DNA of 64,000 bases from Pseudomonas syringae (GTDB lineage: Bacteria > Pseudomonadota > Gammaproteobacteria > Pseudomonadales > Pseudomonadaceae), in contig NZ_WKCB01000021.1 of assembly GCF_021606685.1 (NCBI RefSeq), positions 1-64,000 of the forward strand. The letters are read 5' to 3'. Positions 1 through 8,331 of this stretch are shown piece after piece. Positions within the stretch are counted from its first letter, which is position 1; the number at the start of each line of letters is the position of its first letter. The notes under the pieces are model-generated. The model was not told where the DNA came from, searched no databases, and was given only the letters and a program-made list of their open reading frames with translations. The translations under genes and the position numbers were made by a program.

Positions 1-2
1 CC

Positions 3-617
3 GTCACCCCGCGCAAACCCCGTGCCCGCAGCCAGGCTCGGATCGACGCGATACTCGATGCCGCCCGCACCTTGCTGGCCGCCGAAGGCGTGGCCGGTTT
101 GTCGATCTACAGCGTGGCCGAACGAGCGCAGATTCCACCGTCGTCGGTGTATCACTTTTTTGCCAGTGTGCCGGCGTTGCTGGAGGCACTCACGGCAGAC
201 GTGCACGCGGCCTTTCGCGCAGCCATCCAGGCGCCCATCGAGCACGCGTCACTCAAGCACTGGCGCGACCTGTCCTGCATCGTCGAGCAGCGCATGCTCG
301 CCATCTATGACCAGGATGCCGCTGCGCGCCAGTTGATCCTGGCCCAGCATGGGCTCACCGAAGTGACTCAGGCCGACCGCCAGCATGATCTGGAGTTGGG
401 GGATTTGATGCTGGAAGTATTCAACCGCCACTTCGAGGTGCCGACGCTACCCAGCGATGTGGACGTGTTTGCCCTGGCCCTGGAACTGAGCGACCGCGTG
501 TATGCGCGCTCGGTGCATCAGCATGGGCTGATCACACCGCGCATGGCGGATGAGGGGATGCGGGTGTTTGATGCGTATGTGGGGTTGTATTTGCCGGCCT
601 ACCTGCCCAAGCGCTGA
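3..617 (+). CDS. TetR family transcriptional regulator (5' end outside window)
   Basis: The frame is open from base 3, so the start lies upstream of the window; at least 204 residues are visible. An N-terminal TetR-type helix-turn-helix is seen (LSIYSVAERAQIPPSSVYHF, then FASVPALLEAL), followed by a helical ligand-binding part of the usual length. It sits just past the end of the ssu operon and runs convergent to it. From memory, a TetR gene is found at the same place next to ssu in P. putida, so a role in sulfonate metabolism is possible but not shown. The ligand is unknown. Confidence 0.85.
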   Translation, partial: VTPRKPRARSQARIDAILDAARTLLAAEGVAGLSIYSVAERAQIPPSSVYHFFASVPALLEALTADVHAAFRAAIQAPIEHASLKHWRDLSCIVEQRMLAIYDQDAAARQLILAQHGLTEVTQADRQHDLELGDLMLEVFNRHFEVPTLPSDVDVFALALELSDRVYARSVHQHGLITPRMADEGMRVFDAYVGLYLPAYLPKR

Positions 618-640
618 GGCTTGTAGTGGCTGGGATGGCC

Positions 641-716
641 TCATCGGGGGCAAGCCCCCTCCCACATTTGATCGCATTCACTCGGTCAAGGTGGGAGGGG
701 GCTTGCCCCCGATGGC
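641..716. repeat. REPIN (paired REP palindromes), GGGGGCTTGCCCCC class
   Basis: Two inverted copies of the element GTGGGAGGGGGCTTGCCCCC, ending in GAT, occur at 643-665 and 691-713 and are separated by 25 bases. The pair lies between the stop codons of the convergent TetR and ssuF genes. Confidence 0.9.
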
Positions 717-730
717 GGCCTCAAGCGCGA

Positions 731-946
731 TCACAACTTGGCGATCGACACCTCAGTCGACTTCACAAACGCAATCACTTCGCTGCCAATCACCAGCTCC
801 AGCTCTTTGACCGAGCGGGTGGTGATCACCGACGTGACGATGCCGGACGCGGTCTGCACGTCGATTTCCGACAGCACGTCGCCTTCGACGATTTCCTTGA
901 TGGTGCCTTTGAACTGGTTACGTACGTTGATGGCTTTAATAGTCAT
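731..946 (-). CDS. ssuF: SsuF, molybdopterin-binding (Mop/TOBE) protein of the ssu operon
   Basis: This 71-residue single-domain Mop/TOBE protein opens MTIKAINVRNQFKGTIKEI and contains the TSVITTRSVKELELVIGSEV core of the family. Such proteins bind molybdate or molybdopterin. It is the last gene of the six-gene ssu operon, 27 bases after ssuB, as in the described Pseudomonas ssuEADCBF order. In P. putida ssuF is reported as needed for use of some organosulfur sources, but its biochemical role is unclear. The length is complete for the family. Confidence 0.9.
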   Translation of the reverse strand: MTIKAINVRNQFKGTIKEIVEGDVLSEIDVQTASGIVTSVITTRSVKELELVIGSEVIAFVKSTEVSIAKL

Positions 947-973
947 GTTGTTCTTCCTTCAGGGACAAGTGAG

Positions 974-1780
974 TTATTGAGCCCAACGCAATTGCGTAGG
1001 CAGCGGTGAAACAGGTTCGGGTTCCGGCGGCGTGCCGGGCAACGACAGCACACGGTTAAGCACTTGGGCTTCCAGCGCAGCCAGGCGATGTGAGCCCCGG
1101 GCACGCGGACGTGGCAGGTCGACGGTCAGGTCGAGGCCGATTTCGCCGTCTTCGATCAGGATCACGCGGTCGGCAATCGCCACCGCTTCGCTGACGTCGT
1201 GGGTCACCAGCAACACGGTAAAACCGTGCTTCTGCCAGAGGTTTTCGATCAACTGCTGCATCTCGATGCGGGTCAGCGCATCCAGTGCGCCCAAGGGCTC
1301 GTCGAGCAGCAGCAGGCGCGGCTGGTGAATCAACGCACGGGCCAGGGCCACGCGCTGCTTCTGGCCACCGGACAACGCCGCCGGCCACTCCTCGGCGCGC
1401 TCGGCCAAGCCAACGGCTTCCAGGGCGTCCAGCGCTTTGGGGCGCCAGTTGCCCTTGAGGCCCAGGCCCACGTTGTCGATGATCTTTTTCCACGGCAGCA
1501 GACGCGCTTCCTGGAACATCAACCGCGTGTCTTCAATCGCTTCGCTCAAGGGCGCGGAACCAGCCAGCAGCTCGCCGCCGCTGGCTTTGTCGAGGCCGGC
1601 CAGCAGGCGCAGCAAGGTACTTTTGCCGCACCCGCTGCGACCGACCACGGCCACGAACTGGCCTGCTGGAATATGCAGGTCAATCTCTTTGAGTACTTCC
1701 CGCGCACCAAAGGCCTTGCGCAACTTGCGCACCGCCAGCGGAATGCCTTTGAGCAGACGCGGAGGTTGTTGAGCGGTCAT
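974..1780 (-). CDS. ssuB: SsuB, aliphatic sulfonate ABC transporter ATPase
   Basis: This 268-residue ABC ATPase energises import of alkanesulfonates through SsuC. Walker A is GRSGCGKST (about residues 47-55), the signature LSGGQ is at 136-140, and Walker B LLLLDE is at 156-161, followed by the D-loop and the switch histidine in LLVTHD. It belongs to the nitrate/sulfonate/taurine importer subfamily. The start overlaps the end of ssuC by four bases, indicating translational coupling. A short C-terminal extension rich in Pro and Glu follows the ATPase core. Confidence 0.95.
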   Translation of the reverse strand: MTAQQPPRLLKGIPLAVRKLRKAFGAREVLKEIDLHIPAGQFVAVVGRSGCGKSTLLRLLAGLDKASGGELLAGSAPLSEAIEDTRLMFQEARLLPWKKIIDNVGLGLKGNWRPKALDALEAVGLAERAEEWPAALSGGQKQRVALARALIHQPRLLLLDEPLGALDALTRIEMQQLIENLWQKHGFTVLLVTHDVSEAVAIADRVILIEDGEIGLDLTVDLPRPRARGSHRLAALEAQVLNRVLSLPGTPPEPEPVSPLPTQLRWAQ

Positions 1781-2565
1781 GCCGCACCTCCTTTATTCAC
1801 TTGATACGCCGGATGCCAGCGCAGCCACACACGCTCCAGGCCGCGCGCTGCGAGGTCGGCCAGCTTGCCGAGGATGGCGTACATGACGATGGCCAGCACC
1901 ACCACGTCGGTTTGCAGGAATTCACGGGCGTTCATCGCCAGGTAACCGATACCGGAACTGGCCGAAATGGTTTCCGCCACGATCAACGTCAGCCACATAA
2001 AGCCCAGCGCGAAGCGCACGCCCACCAGGATCGACGGCAGTGCGCCCGGCAAAATCACTTGCCAGAACAGGCTGAACCCGGACAAACCGTAGCTGCGCGA
2101 CATCTCCACCAACGCCGGGTCGACGTTGCGGATGCCGTGGTAGGTGTTGAGGTAGATCGGGAACAGCGTGCCGAGGGCGACCAGGAAAATCTTCGCCGTC
2201 TCGTCAATCCCGAACCACAGGATCACCAGCGGGATCAGCGCCAGGTGCGGCACGTTGCGGATCATCTGCACCGAGCTGTCCAGCAGGCGTTCGCCCCACT
2301 TCGACAGGCCGGTGATAAAGCCCAGGGCGAGGCCAATACTGCCGCCGATCACGAAGCCCAGGCCGGCACGCCAGCCGCTGATGGCCAGGTGAGTCCAGAT
2401 TTCGCCACTGGCCACCAGGTTGATCCCGGCTTCAATCACGGCACTCGGCGCCGGCAGGATGCGCGTCGACAACCAGCCCGCCGACACCGACAACTGCCAC
2501 ACCGCCAGTAATAGAACCGGCAGTACCCAAGGGGCCACACGGTGGCTTAGTTTTTCATAGTTCAT
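1777..2565 (-). CDS. ssuC: SsuC, aliphatic sulfonate ABC transporter permease
   Basis: This 262-residue inner-membrane permease belongs to the binding-protein-dependent transport family. Several hydrophobic segments are visible. The conserved EAA-type loop that contacts the ATPase is seen as [19 protein letters not shown] and the residues after it. It would form the channel for sulfonates delivered by SsuA. The gene starts 8 bases after ssuD and overlaps ssuB by four bases. Confidence 0.95.
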   Translation of the reverse strand: MNYEKLSHRVAPWVLPVLLLAVWQLSVSAGWLSTRILPAPSAVIEAGINLVASGEIWTHLAISGWRAGLGFVIGGSIGLALGFITGLSKWGERLLDSSVQMIRNVPHLALIPLVILWFGIDETAKIFLVALGTLFPIYLNTYHGIRNVDPALVEMSRSYGLSGFSLFWQVILPGALPSILVGVRFALGFMWLTLIVAETISASSGIGYLAMNAREFLQTDVVVLAIVMYAILGKLADLAARGLERVWLRWHPAYQVNKGGAA

Positions 2566-2573
2566 AGCACTGC

Positions 2574-3722
2574 CTAGCTCTGTGACGCAGCTTTGGGAAG
2601 GATGTCGTTGGCGACCATTTCGCCGAACGGGCTCACGTAACCGGCGCTTTTGGGCAGCTCTGGACGCTCGATATCCAGGTGTGGGAACAGCAACTCCGCG
2701 ACGCGATACGACTCTTCCAGGTGTGGGTAACCGGAGAAAATAAAGGTATCTATGCCCAATGCTGCGTATTCCTTGACCCGTGCCGCCACGGTTGGACCGT
2801 CGCCCACCAGCGCGGTACCCGCACCGCCACGCACCAGGCCGACGCCGGCCCAGAGGTTGGGGCTGACTTCGAGGTTGTCGCGGTTGCCGCCATGCAAGGC
2901 CGCCATGCGCTGCTGGCCGACAGAATCGAAGCGCGCCAGGGAGGCCTGGGCACGCGCGATGGTGTCGTCGTCCAGATGGGAGATCAGTTTGTCGGCGGCT
3001 TTCCAGGCTTCATCGTTGGTTTCACGCACGATCACATGCAGGCGAATACCGAAACGCACGGTGCGCCCCAGTTTCGCGGCCTTTGCCCGTACCTGTTCGA
3101 TTTTTTCCGCCACCGCAGCCGGCGGCTCGCCCCAGGTCAGGACCATTTCCACCTGTTCGGCTGCCAGGTCCTGGGCCGCTTCGGAGGAGCCGCCGAAGTA
3201 CAGCGGCGGGCGCGGTTGCTGGATCGGCGGGTACAGCAGCTTGGCGCCTTTGACGCTGATGTGTTCGCCGTCGTAATCCACGGTTTCGCCTTCCAGCACA
3301 CGGCGCCAGATGCGGGTGAATTCCACCGACGCCTGGTAGCGCTCTTCGTGCGTAAGGAACAAGCCATCGCCGGCCAATTCTTCCGGGTCACCGCCGGTCA
3401 CCAGGTTGAACAGCGCACGGCCACCGGACAGGCGGTCCAGGGTCGCCGCCTGACGCGCGGCGACCGTCGGGGAAATGATCCCGGGGCGCAGCGCGACGAG
3501 GAATTTCAAACGCTGGGTCACCGGGATCAGCGAAGCGGCCACCAGCCACGAGTCTTCGCAGGAGCGCCCGGTAGGGATCAACACCCCGCCAAAACCCAGG
3601 CGGTCAGCGGCCTGGGCCACTTGCTGCAGGTAACCGTGGTCGACGGCGCGAGCGCCTTCGGCGGTGCCAAGGTAATGGCCGTCGCCGTGGGTAGGCAGGA
3701 ACCAGAAAATATTGAGGCTCAT
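2574..3722 (-). CDS. ssuD: SsuD, FMNH2-dependent alkanesulfonate monooxygenase
   Basis: This 382-residue member of the bacterial luciferase-like TIM-barrel family has the length usual for SsuD. The enzyme uses FMNH2 from SsuE and O2 to split alkanesulfonates into an aldehyde and sulfite in the cytoplasm. Recognisable stretches are [20 protein letters not shown] at the N-terminus, the conserved [18 protein letters not shown] and the [12 protein letters not shown] segment. It lies between ssuA (25 bases upstream) and ssuC (8 bases downstream), so it is translated within the ssu operon. Confidence 0.96.
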   Translation of the reverse strand: MSLNIFWFLPTHGDGHYLGTAEGARAVDHGYLQQVAQAADRLGFGGVLIPTGRSCEDSWLVAASLIPVTQRLKFLVALRPGIISPTVAARQAATLDRLSGGRALFNLVTGGDPEELAGDGLFLTHEERYQASVEFTRIWRRVLEGETVDYDGEHISVKGAKLLYPPIQQPRPPLYFGGSSEAAQDLAAEQVEMVLTWGEPPAAVAEKIEQVRAKAAKLGRTVRFGIRLHVIVRETNDEAWKAADKLISHLDDDTIARAQASLARFDSVGQQRMAALHGGNRDNLEVSPNLWAGVGLVRGGAGTALVGDGPTVAARVKEYAALGIDTFIFSGYPHLEESYRVAELLFPHLDIERPELPKSAGYVSPFGEMVANDILPKAASQS

Positions 3723-3747
3723 GGAGTTGTCTCCTGAAGAAATCGGA

Positions 3748-4716
3748 TTACGGCGCTTTGGCCACAGCAGCGGGTGGCGTCCAGATCACGTCCTTGATGT
3801 TCAAGGGTTTGGGGATCAATTTGAGTTGGTAGAAGCTGTCGGCGATTTTCTGCTGGGCGGCGACCACTTCCGGGGTCAGGAACAGTGCGCCGTAGCCCTG
3901 GCGTTTCACCGAGGTCAGGGTGATGTCAGCCGGCAGCCCGAGCAGCGGCGCCACTTGGTCGGTGACTTCCTGCGGGTTGGCCTTGGACCATTCGCCCACC
4001 GCGCGCACTTCTTCAATCAGCGCCTTGACCACCTCGGGATTTTTTTCCGCGTAAGGCTTGGTGGCCAGGTAGAACTGATGGTTGTCGGCGATGCCGGTGC
4101 CGTCACGCAGGGTGCGCGCTTGCAGTTGTTTCTCGGCGGCGGCCTGGTACGGGTCCCAGATCACCCACGCATCCACACTGCCGCGCTCGAACGCAGCACG
4201 CGCATCGGCGGGCGGCAGGAACACGGTCTGCACGTCGGTGTACTTCAGGCCGGCGTCTTCCAGGGCACGAACCAGCAGGTAGTGCACGTTGGAGCCTTTG
4301 TTGAGCACCACTTTCTTGCCCTTGAGCTCGGCCACCGATTTGATCGTCGAGTCTTTCGGTACCAGGATCGCTTCACTGGTCGGCGCTGGCGGCTCGTAGG
4401 CCACGTAGAGCAGGTCGGCACCGGCGGCCTGGGCGAAGACCGGCGGGGTTTCGCCGGTAACGCCGAAGTCGATCGAACCGACGTTCAGGCCTTCAAGCAG
4501 TTGAGGGCCACCGGGAAACTCGGTCCATTGGACGTTTACGCCCTGGGCCGCCAGGCGTTTTTCCAGGGTGCCCTTGGCTTTGAGCAGCACCAGGGTGCCG
4601 TATTTCTGATAGCCGATCCGCAGGGTTTCGGCCGCTTGTGCTTGAACAATGGCGCCTAAGGACACAGCCGCAGCAAACAGTGCGACCAGACCACGACGCA
4701 AGATGACAGTGCGCAT
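3748..4716 (-). CDS. ssuA: SsuA, periplasmic aliphatic sulfonate-binding protein
   Basis: This 322-residue substrate-binding protein has a Sec signal peptide ([20 protein letters not shown], cleavage likely after AQAAE). The mature start, [20 protein letters not shown], is typical of SsuA. It captures alkanesulfonates in the periplasm and hands them to SsuBC. It is the second gene of the operon, 94 bases after ssuE, with a clear GGAGAG ribosome-binding site just before its ATG. Confidence 0.95.
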   Translation of the reverse strand: MRTVILRRGLVALFAAAVSLGAIVQAQAAETLRIGYQKYGTLVLLKAKGTLEKRLAAQGVNVQWTEFPGGPQLLEGLNVGSIDFGVTGETPPVFAQAAGADLLYVAYEPPAPTSEAILVPKDSTIKSVAELKGKKVVLNKGSNVHYLLVRALEDAGLKYTDVQTVFLPPADARAAFERGSVDAWVIWDPYQAAAEKQLQARTLRDGTGIADNHQFYLATKPYAEKNPEVVKALIEEVRAVGEWSKANPQEVTDQVAPLLGLPADITLTSVKRQGYGALFLTPEVVAAQQKIADSFYQLKLIPKPLNIKDVIWTPPAAVAKAP

Positions 4717-4810
4717 GGCGCTCTCTCCAAATAATGCGATTAGGGGGGTGGCTGCACCTGCTTGGCCGTTGGCGGCTGAGTAAGGTGAGTACTACAACAT
4801 CCGGTAAGGC

Positions 4811-5404
4811 TTAAATGCTCCAGCGAGCACTCAACAAACGTTCATTCAACACATTGGGGTCCAGCGGTTTCGGGCGACGGGCCATGGCGCCGTAAAGCGT
4901 CTCCAGGGCCTCGTGCAAACGGTGTTCGAGTACCGGCACCAGCTGCGCCTGCGCGCTGCCTTCGCCATAGGCGATCTGGCTGTCTTCGGCAAAAATGCCG
5001 TGGAGCAACTCCTGGGCCTTGAGGGCCGACAACACCGGCTTCAAGGCGTAATCCACCGCCAACATGTGGGCGATGCTGCCGCCGGTGGCCATCGGCAATA
5101 CGATTTTGTGGGCCAGGGCGCGTTCGGGCAGCAGGTCCAGCACGGTTTTCAGCGCGCCGGAGAACGAAGCCTTGTACACCGGCGTGGCAATCACCAGGCC
5201 ATCGGCGTTAGCCACCTGTTGCAGCAGGTCAATGACCTTGGGGCTGTCGAAGCGTGCGTGCAGCAGGTCTTCAGCCGGGAAGTCCCGTATCTGGTAACTC
5301 ACTACCTCTACGCCTTTGTCTTGCAACCACTGACGGGTTTTATCCAGCAACACCCCGGAGCGGGAACGCTGGCTGGGACTGCCTCCAAGTGTTACGACCA
5401 ACAT
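4811..5404 (-). CDS. ssuE: SsuE, NAD(P)H-dependent FMN reductase
   Basis: This 197-residue flavodoxin-like reductase supplies FMNH2 to the monooxygenase SsuD. The N-terminus [20 protein letters not shown] carries the phosphate-binding GSPS(x)RS loop of the family, and [20 protein letters not shown] is the conserved central stretch. It is the first gene of the minus-strand ssu operon. The upstream 5410-5540 region is AT-rich and probably holds the sulfate-starvation promoter. Confidence 0.95.
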   Translation of the reverse strand: MLVVTLGGSPSQRSRSGVLLDKTRQWLQDKGVEVVSYQIRDFPAEDLLHARFDSPKVIDLLQQVANADGLVIATPVYKASFSGALKTVLDLLPERALAHKIVLPMATGGSIAHMLAVDYALKPVLSALKAQELLHGIFAEDSQIAYGEGSAQAQLVPVLEHRLHEALETLYGAMARRPKPLDPNVLNERLLSARWSI

Positions 5405-5409
5405 GCAGG

Positions 5410-5545
5410 AATTCCTTGAGCTAGTGCCGGCGGTTCGCTGTGTGGCGATGGCGCCAAGATGGAACAGACCTTATCAGCAGATTTATATATCTTTAAATCT
5501 TATTTTTTCATGTGTTTATTCTATAAATGCATAAGCGATTCAAAA
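5410..5545 (-). promoter_or_regulatory. AT-rich promoter region of the ssu operon
   Basis: The stretch upstream of ssuE, especially 5478-5540, is strikingly AT-rich compared with its surroundings. It lies between the ssuE start and the lsfA terminator. In other Pseudomonas ssu operons transcription is induced by sulfate limitation, typically through CysB-type regulators. I cannot define exact operator or -35/-10 boxes here. Confidence 0.4.
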
Positions 5546-5556
5546 ATCACCAGGCG

Positions 5557-5582
5557 AAAAAAAAGGCCGTAAAAACGGCCTG
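5557..5582 (-). terminator. Intrinsic terminator downstream of lsfA
   Basis: On the minus strand, GGCCGT, four bases and ACGGCC form a stem (5565-5580), followed by an eight-T run (5557-5564). It separates lsfA from the ssu promoter. Confidence 0.8.
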
Positions 5583-5617
5583 AAACCCTTGCATTGAATA
5601 GTGGCGTATCTATAGAC

Positions 5618-5685
5618 GCCATCGGGGGCAAGCCCCCTCCCACAGGGGAACACGCTCAACTGTGGGGAGCTTGCCCCCGATGGGG
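5618..5685. repeat. REPIN, GGGGGCTTGCCCCC class
   Basis: Inverted REP copies are seen: ATCGGGGGCAAGCCCCCTCC at 5621-5640, and a slightly degenerate opposite copy (GTGGGGAGCTTGCCCCCGAT) ending about 5682. The pair lies just after the lsfA stop. Confidence 0.85.
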
Positions 5686-5693
5686 TGTCAGCC

Positions 5694-6332
5694 TTAGCGA
5701 TTAGGCTGCGGGGTGAGCCGCAGGTACGGCTTCACCGCGCGGTAACCCTTTGGAAAGCGTTTCTTGATCTCTTCCTCGTCCTTGAGCGACGGCACGATCA
5801 CCACTTCATCACCGTCCTGCCAGTTGGCGGGGGTGGCGACCTTGTGATTGTCAGTCAGCTGCAGCGAGTCGATGACCCGCAGGATTTCATGGAAGTTGCG
5901 GCCGGTACTGGCCGGGTAAGTGATGGTCAGACGGATCTTCTTGTTCGGGTCGATCACGAACAGCGAGCGCACAGTAAGGGTGTCACTGGCGTTCGGGTGG
6001 ATCAGGTCGTACAGGTCCGAGACCTTGCGGTCGGCGTCGGCCAGGATCGGGAAATTGACGACAGTATTCTGGGTTTCGTTGATGTCTTCGATCCACTTGT
6101 GGTGCGAGTCCACCGGGTCCACCGACAGCGCGATAGCCTTGACGCCGCGCTGGGCGAATTCGTCCTTGAGCTTGGCGGTGAAACCCAGCTCGGTGGTGCA
6201 CACCGGGGTGAAGTCCGCCGGGTGGGAAAACAACACACCCCAGCTATCGCCCAGCCATTCGTGGAAACGAATCGTGCCGGCGCTGGAATCCTGTTCGAAG
6301 TCGGGGGCGATATCGCCCAGTCTTAGGCTCAT
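5694..6332 (-). CDS. lsfA: 1-Cys peroxiredoxin LsfA
   Basis: This 212-residue Prx6-type peroxiredoxin has one cysteine, Cys45, in HPADFTPVCTTE; no resolving Cys is present, which fits the 1-Cys class. It reduces hydrogen peroxide and organic hydroperoxides. Pseudomonas LsfA was originally identified as a sulfate-starvation-induced protein, and its place directly upstream of ssuE on the same strand agrees with co-regulation. A separate terminator and REPIN lie between it and ssuE, so the two are probably separate transcripts. Confidence 0.93.
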   Translation of the reverse strand: MSLRLGDIAPDFEQDSSAGTIRFHEWLGDSWGVLFSHPADFTPVCTTELGFTAKLKDEFAQRGVKAIALSVDPVDSHHKWIEDINETQNTVVNFPILADADRKVSDLYDLIHPNASDTLTVRSLFVIDPNKKIRLTITYPASTGRNFHEILRVIDSLQLTDNHKVATPANWQDGDEVVIVPSLKDEEEIKKRFPKGYRAVKPYLRLTPQPNR

Positions 6333-6430
6333 GGTGTGGCTCCTGGTGAGTGCTTATGGAGCCCACTGTGCATGGATTACGGATTATTTAAAAAGAATAA
6401 ATATCGATTTATCTAGACGATAAAGGAATA
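6333..6430 (-). promoter_or_regulatory. AT-rich upstream region of lsfA
   Basis: From about 6380 to 6430 the sequence upstream of lsfA is unusually AT-rich, resembling the AT-rich tract upstream of ssuE. It is probably the lsfA promoter. The exact boxes are not assigned. Confidence 0.35.
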
Positions 6431-6569
6431 TTAAAAATGTGTTCACTGGACCCGGGAACGGGTGGGGGTCAACATTCGTTTCAAGGTTCGAGAAGGCCTT
6501 GAGACGCTGTAAAAAAGAGGGGTTCAGGAAGGGCCTGCGGGGGTTTGGCCCGACTTGAAAGGCAAGACA

Positions 6570-6595
6570 CCTTGCCCGGCGTGCGCCGGGCAAGG
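6570..6595 (-). terminator. Strong hairpin after the OprD-family porin gene
   Basis: CCTTGCCCGGC and GCCGGGCAAGG form an 11-bp stem with a GTGC loop, 11 bases after the porin stop. No clean T-run follows on the minus strand, while TTTT follows on the plus strand. It may act as a transcript-end stabiliser or a weak terminator. Confidence 0.5.
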
Positions 6596-6605
6596 TTTTA
6601 CGCAG

Positions 6606-7961
6606 TTACTTGAACGCGTAGGTGTAACTTACGATTACACGGTTTTCGTCTTGATCGCGCGCAGAAGCAACATCGTTGCGCCACATAGCGTTTTTCCAGG
6701 CGACGCCGACGTTTTTGAACGGGCCTTCTGGGACTACGTAAGCAACAGTGATGTCGCGCTCCCACTCGGTCTGGCCAGTCGACTCAACTTGAGTACGGGA
6801 GACGGTGTCGATGTCTGTACCTTTCAAGTAAACAACACCTGCGGTCAAACCCGGTACGCCAACCTTGGCGAAATCATAGGAGTAGCGAGCCTGCCAGGTA
6901 CGCTCGCCGGCACGGGCGAACTTAGCAATCTGCATGTCAGTAGTCAGGTAAGCCGACGAACCGTCGCCTTGGTTCAACCAAGGGAAGTCGCTGCTACCGT
7001 TGCTGACCTGGTAACCACCACCGAAGGTGTGACCGGCAACGGTGTACAGGAACAGGCCGCTGTACAGGTTGTTATCGACCTTGCCACGACCAGAGTTGAC
7101 GCCGCTGTAGTTACCCGACGAGAAGTACTCGGATTCTTTACCGTTTCGACCATCGTCGGAGCTGTTGAAGTAGCGCAGGTCAGACTTCAATACGCCCGGG
7201 CCGATCGCCCAGTTGTGGGTCAGACCCAGGAAGTGCTGCTTGTAGAAATCTTCCAGGTTGCCGTAGTAGTACTGGGCAGTCAGGTCCTTGGTGATTTTGT
7301 AGTCACCACCGGCGTAGTAGAACTTGTTGCTGTCACGCCAGCTGGCGCCACGGGAGTTGGCACCAGAAATCGACAGGTTGTCGACGTTGCTGGAGTTACG
7401 ACCCTTGGCTTTTTCGATCTGACCAGCAACCAGCGTCAGGTCTTTGATTTCGTTGGTGGTGATCTGACCACCCTGGAAGGTCTGCGGCAGCAGACGACCA
7501 TCGTTGGTCACGATAACCGGCAACTTAGGCTGCAGAGTGCCCAGCTTGAGCTCGGTTTCAGAGATCTTGGCTTTGGCAGTCAGACCCAGGCTCGAGAAGT
7601 TATCAACGGCTTTGCCGTTGGACTCGCTCGGGAACACAGTACCGCCGTAAGAAGTGCCGGTAGCGCCGTTGGTGCCACCACCAGAATCCAGGCGAACACC
7701 CAGCAGGCCGATAGCATCAAGACCGAAGCCTACAGTGCCCTGAGTGAAACCGGAGATGAAGCGCAGATCGAAGCCTTGACCCCACTCTTCCAGCTTGTTT
7801 TGCGCGTTGGCAGCTTTAGTGCCGCTGTCGCGGTTATCGGTGTTGATGTAAAAGTTACGCAGACCCAGAGTTACTTTACTGTCATCGATGAAACCGGCAG
7901 CGCCTGCTTGCTGGGCGATTGCGCCCAACGTTACAGCCAAAGCCAAGGTGGACTTCTTCAT
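6606..7961 (-). CDS. OprD-family outer-membrane porin (OprE-like)
   Basis: This 451-residue outer-membrane barrel has a clear signal peptide (MKKSTLALAVTLGAIAQQAG, cleavage near AGAA). The mature start GFIDDSKVTLGLRNFYINTD and the C-terminal VIVSYTYAFK are typical of OprD/Occ channels. These pass small anionic or amino-acid-like solutes. It stands between lsfA and a tauA-like gene, so a role in sulfonate entry is a reasonable guess but not shown. From memory, a porin annotated OprE occupies this position in P. putida. Confidence 0.88.
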   Translation of the reverse strand: MKKSTLALAVTLGAIAQQAGAAGFIDDSKVTLGLRNFYINTDNRDSGTKAANAQNKLEEWGQGFDLRFISGFTQGTVGFGLDAIGLLGVRLDSGGGTNGATGTSYGGTVFPSESNGKAVDNFSSLGLTAKAKISETELKLGTLQPKLPVIVTNDGRLLPQTFQGGQITTNEIKDLTLVAGQIEKAKGRNSSNVDNLSISGANSRGASWRDSNKFYYAGGDYKITKDLTAQYYYGNLEDFYKQHFLGLTHNWAIGPGVLKSDLRYFNSSDDGRNGKESEYFSSGNYSGVNSGRGKVDNNLYSGLFLYTVAGHTFGGGYQVSNGSSDFPWLNQGDGSSAYLTTDMQIAKFARAGERTWQARYSYDFAKVGVPGLTAGVVYLKGTDIDTVSRTQVESTGQTEWERDITVAYVVPEGPFKNVGVAWKNAMWRNDVASARDQDENRVIVSYTYAFK

Positions 7962-8036
7962 GTACCGCTCCTCTCATTTCTAATTTTTGTATTTCTTTGG
8001 TCTTGGGTCTAACGCCCTCGATCCACAGATGCGCGA

Positions 8037-8065
8037 TTAGCACCGCATAGTGACTGACAAGTCAA
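8037..8065 (-). promoter_or_regulatory. Candidate sigma-70 promoter of the porin gene
   Basis: On the minus strand TTGACT (8060-8065) and TGCTAA (8037-8042) are separated by 17 bases, about 75 bases before the porin ATG. Confidence 0.5.
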
Positions 8066-8282
8066 TCGTAACCTTGTGTGTCTACTACCTTCGTCTAATC
8101 GCAGTTGATTTGGTCCCTGCAGGGTAATGAGTTTTTCATACACCCAAAAAGAATTATTTCATTCTTTTTCATACGATCCAGGAATAAGCCTTTTCACGAC
8201 GCGAGCATGCCTGGATGGGCAAACCGCTCCATAAGCTAATTCCTAAAGGGTATTTGTTGACGCTTTTTTAGATCGATTAGTG

Positions 8283-8298
8283 TGGCCGTTCTGTTGCA
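8283..8298 (+). promoter_or_regulatory. Candidate sigma-54 promoter before the tauA-like gene
   Basis: TGGC at 8283-8286 and TTGCA at 8294-8298 stand at the exact -24/-12 spacing of RpoN promoters. They lie 33 bases before the ATG. The central bases deviate from consensus. Confidence 0.45.
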
Positions 8299-8331
8299 TA
8301 CGTCACTCACGATCAAAAAGGCGACGCCATC

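Larger units (their letters stand above)
7962..8331. other. Divergent intergenic region, porin / tauA-like gene
   Basis: The 370-base gap has no convincing gene. It carries a sigma-70-like promoter for the porin (8037-8065, minus), a direct repeat TTTTTCATAC at 8132 and 8165, an inverted repeat AAAAAGAAT/ATTCTTTTT at 8146-8169, and a sigma-54-like promoter before the tauA-like gene (8283-8298). Confidence 0.6.
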
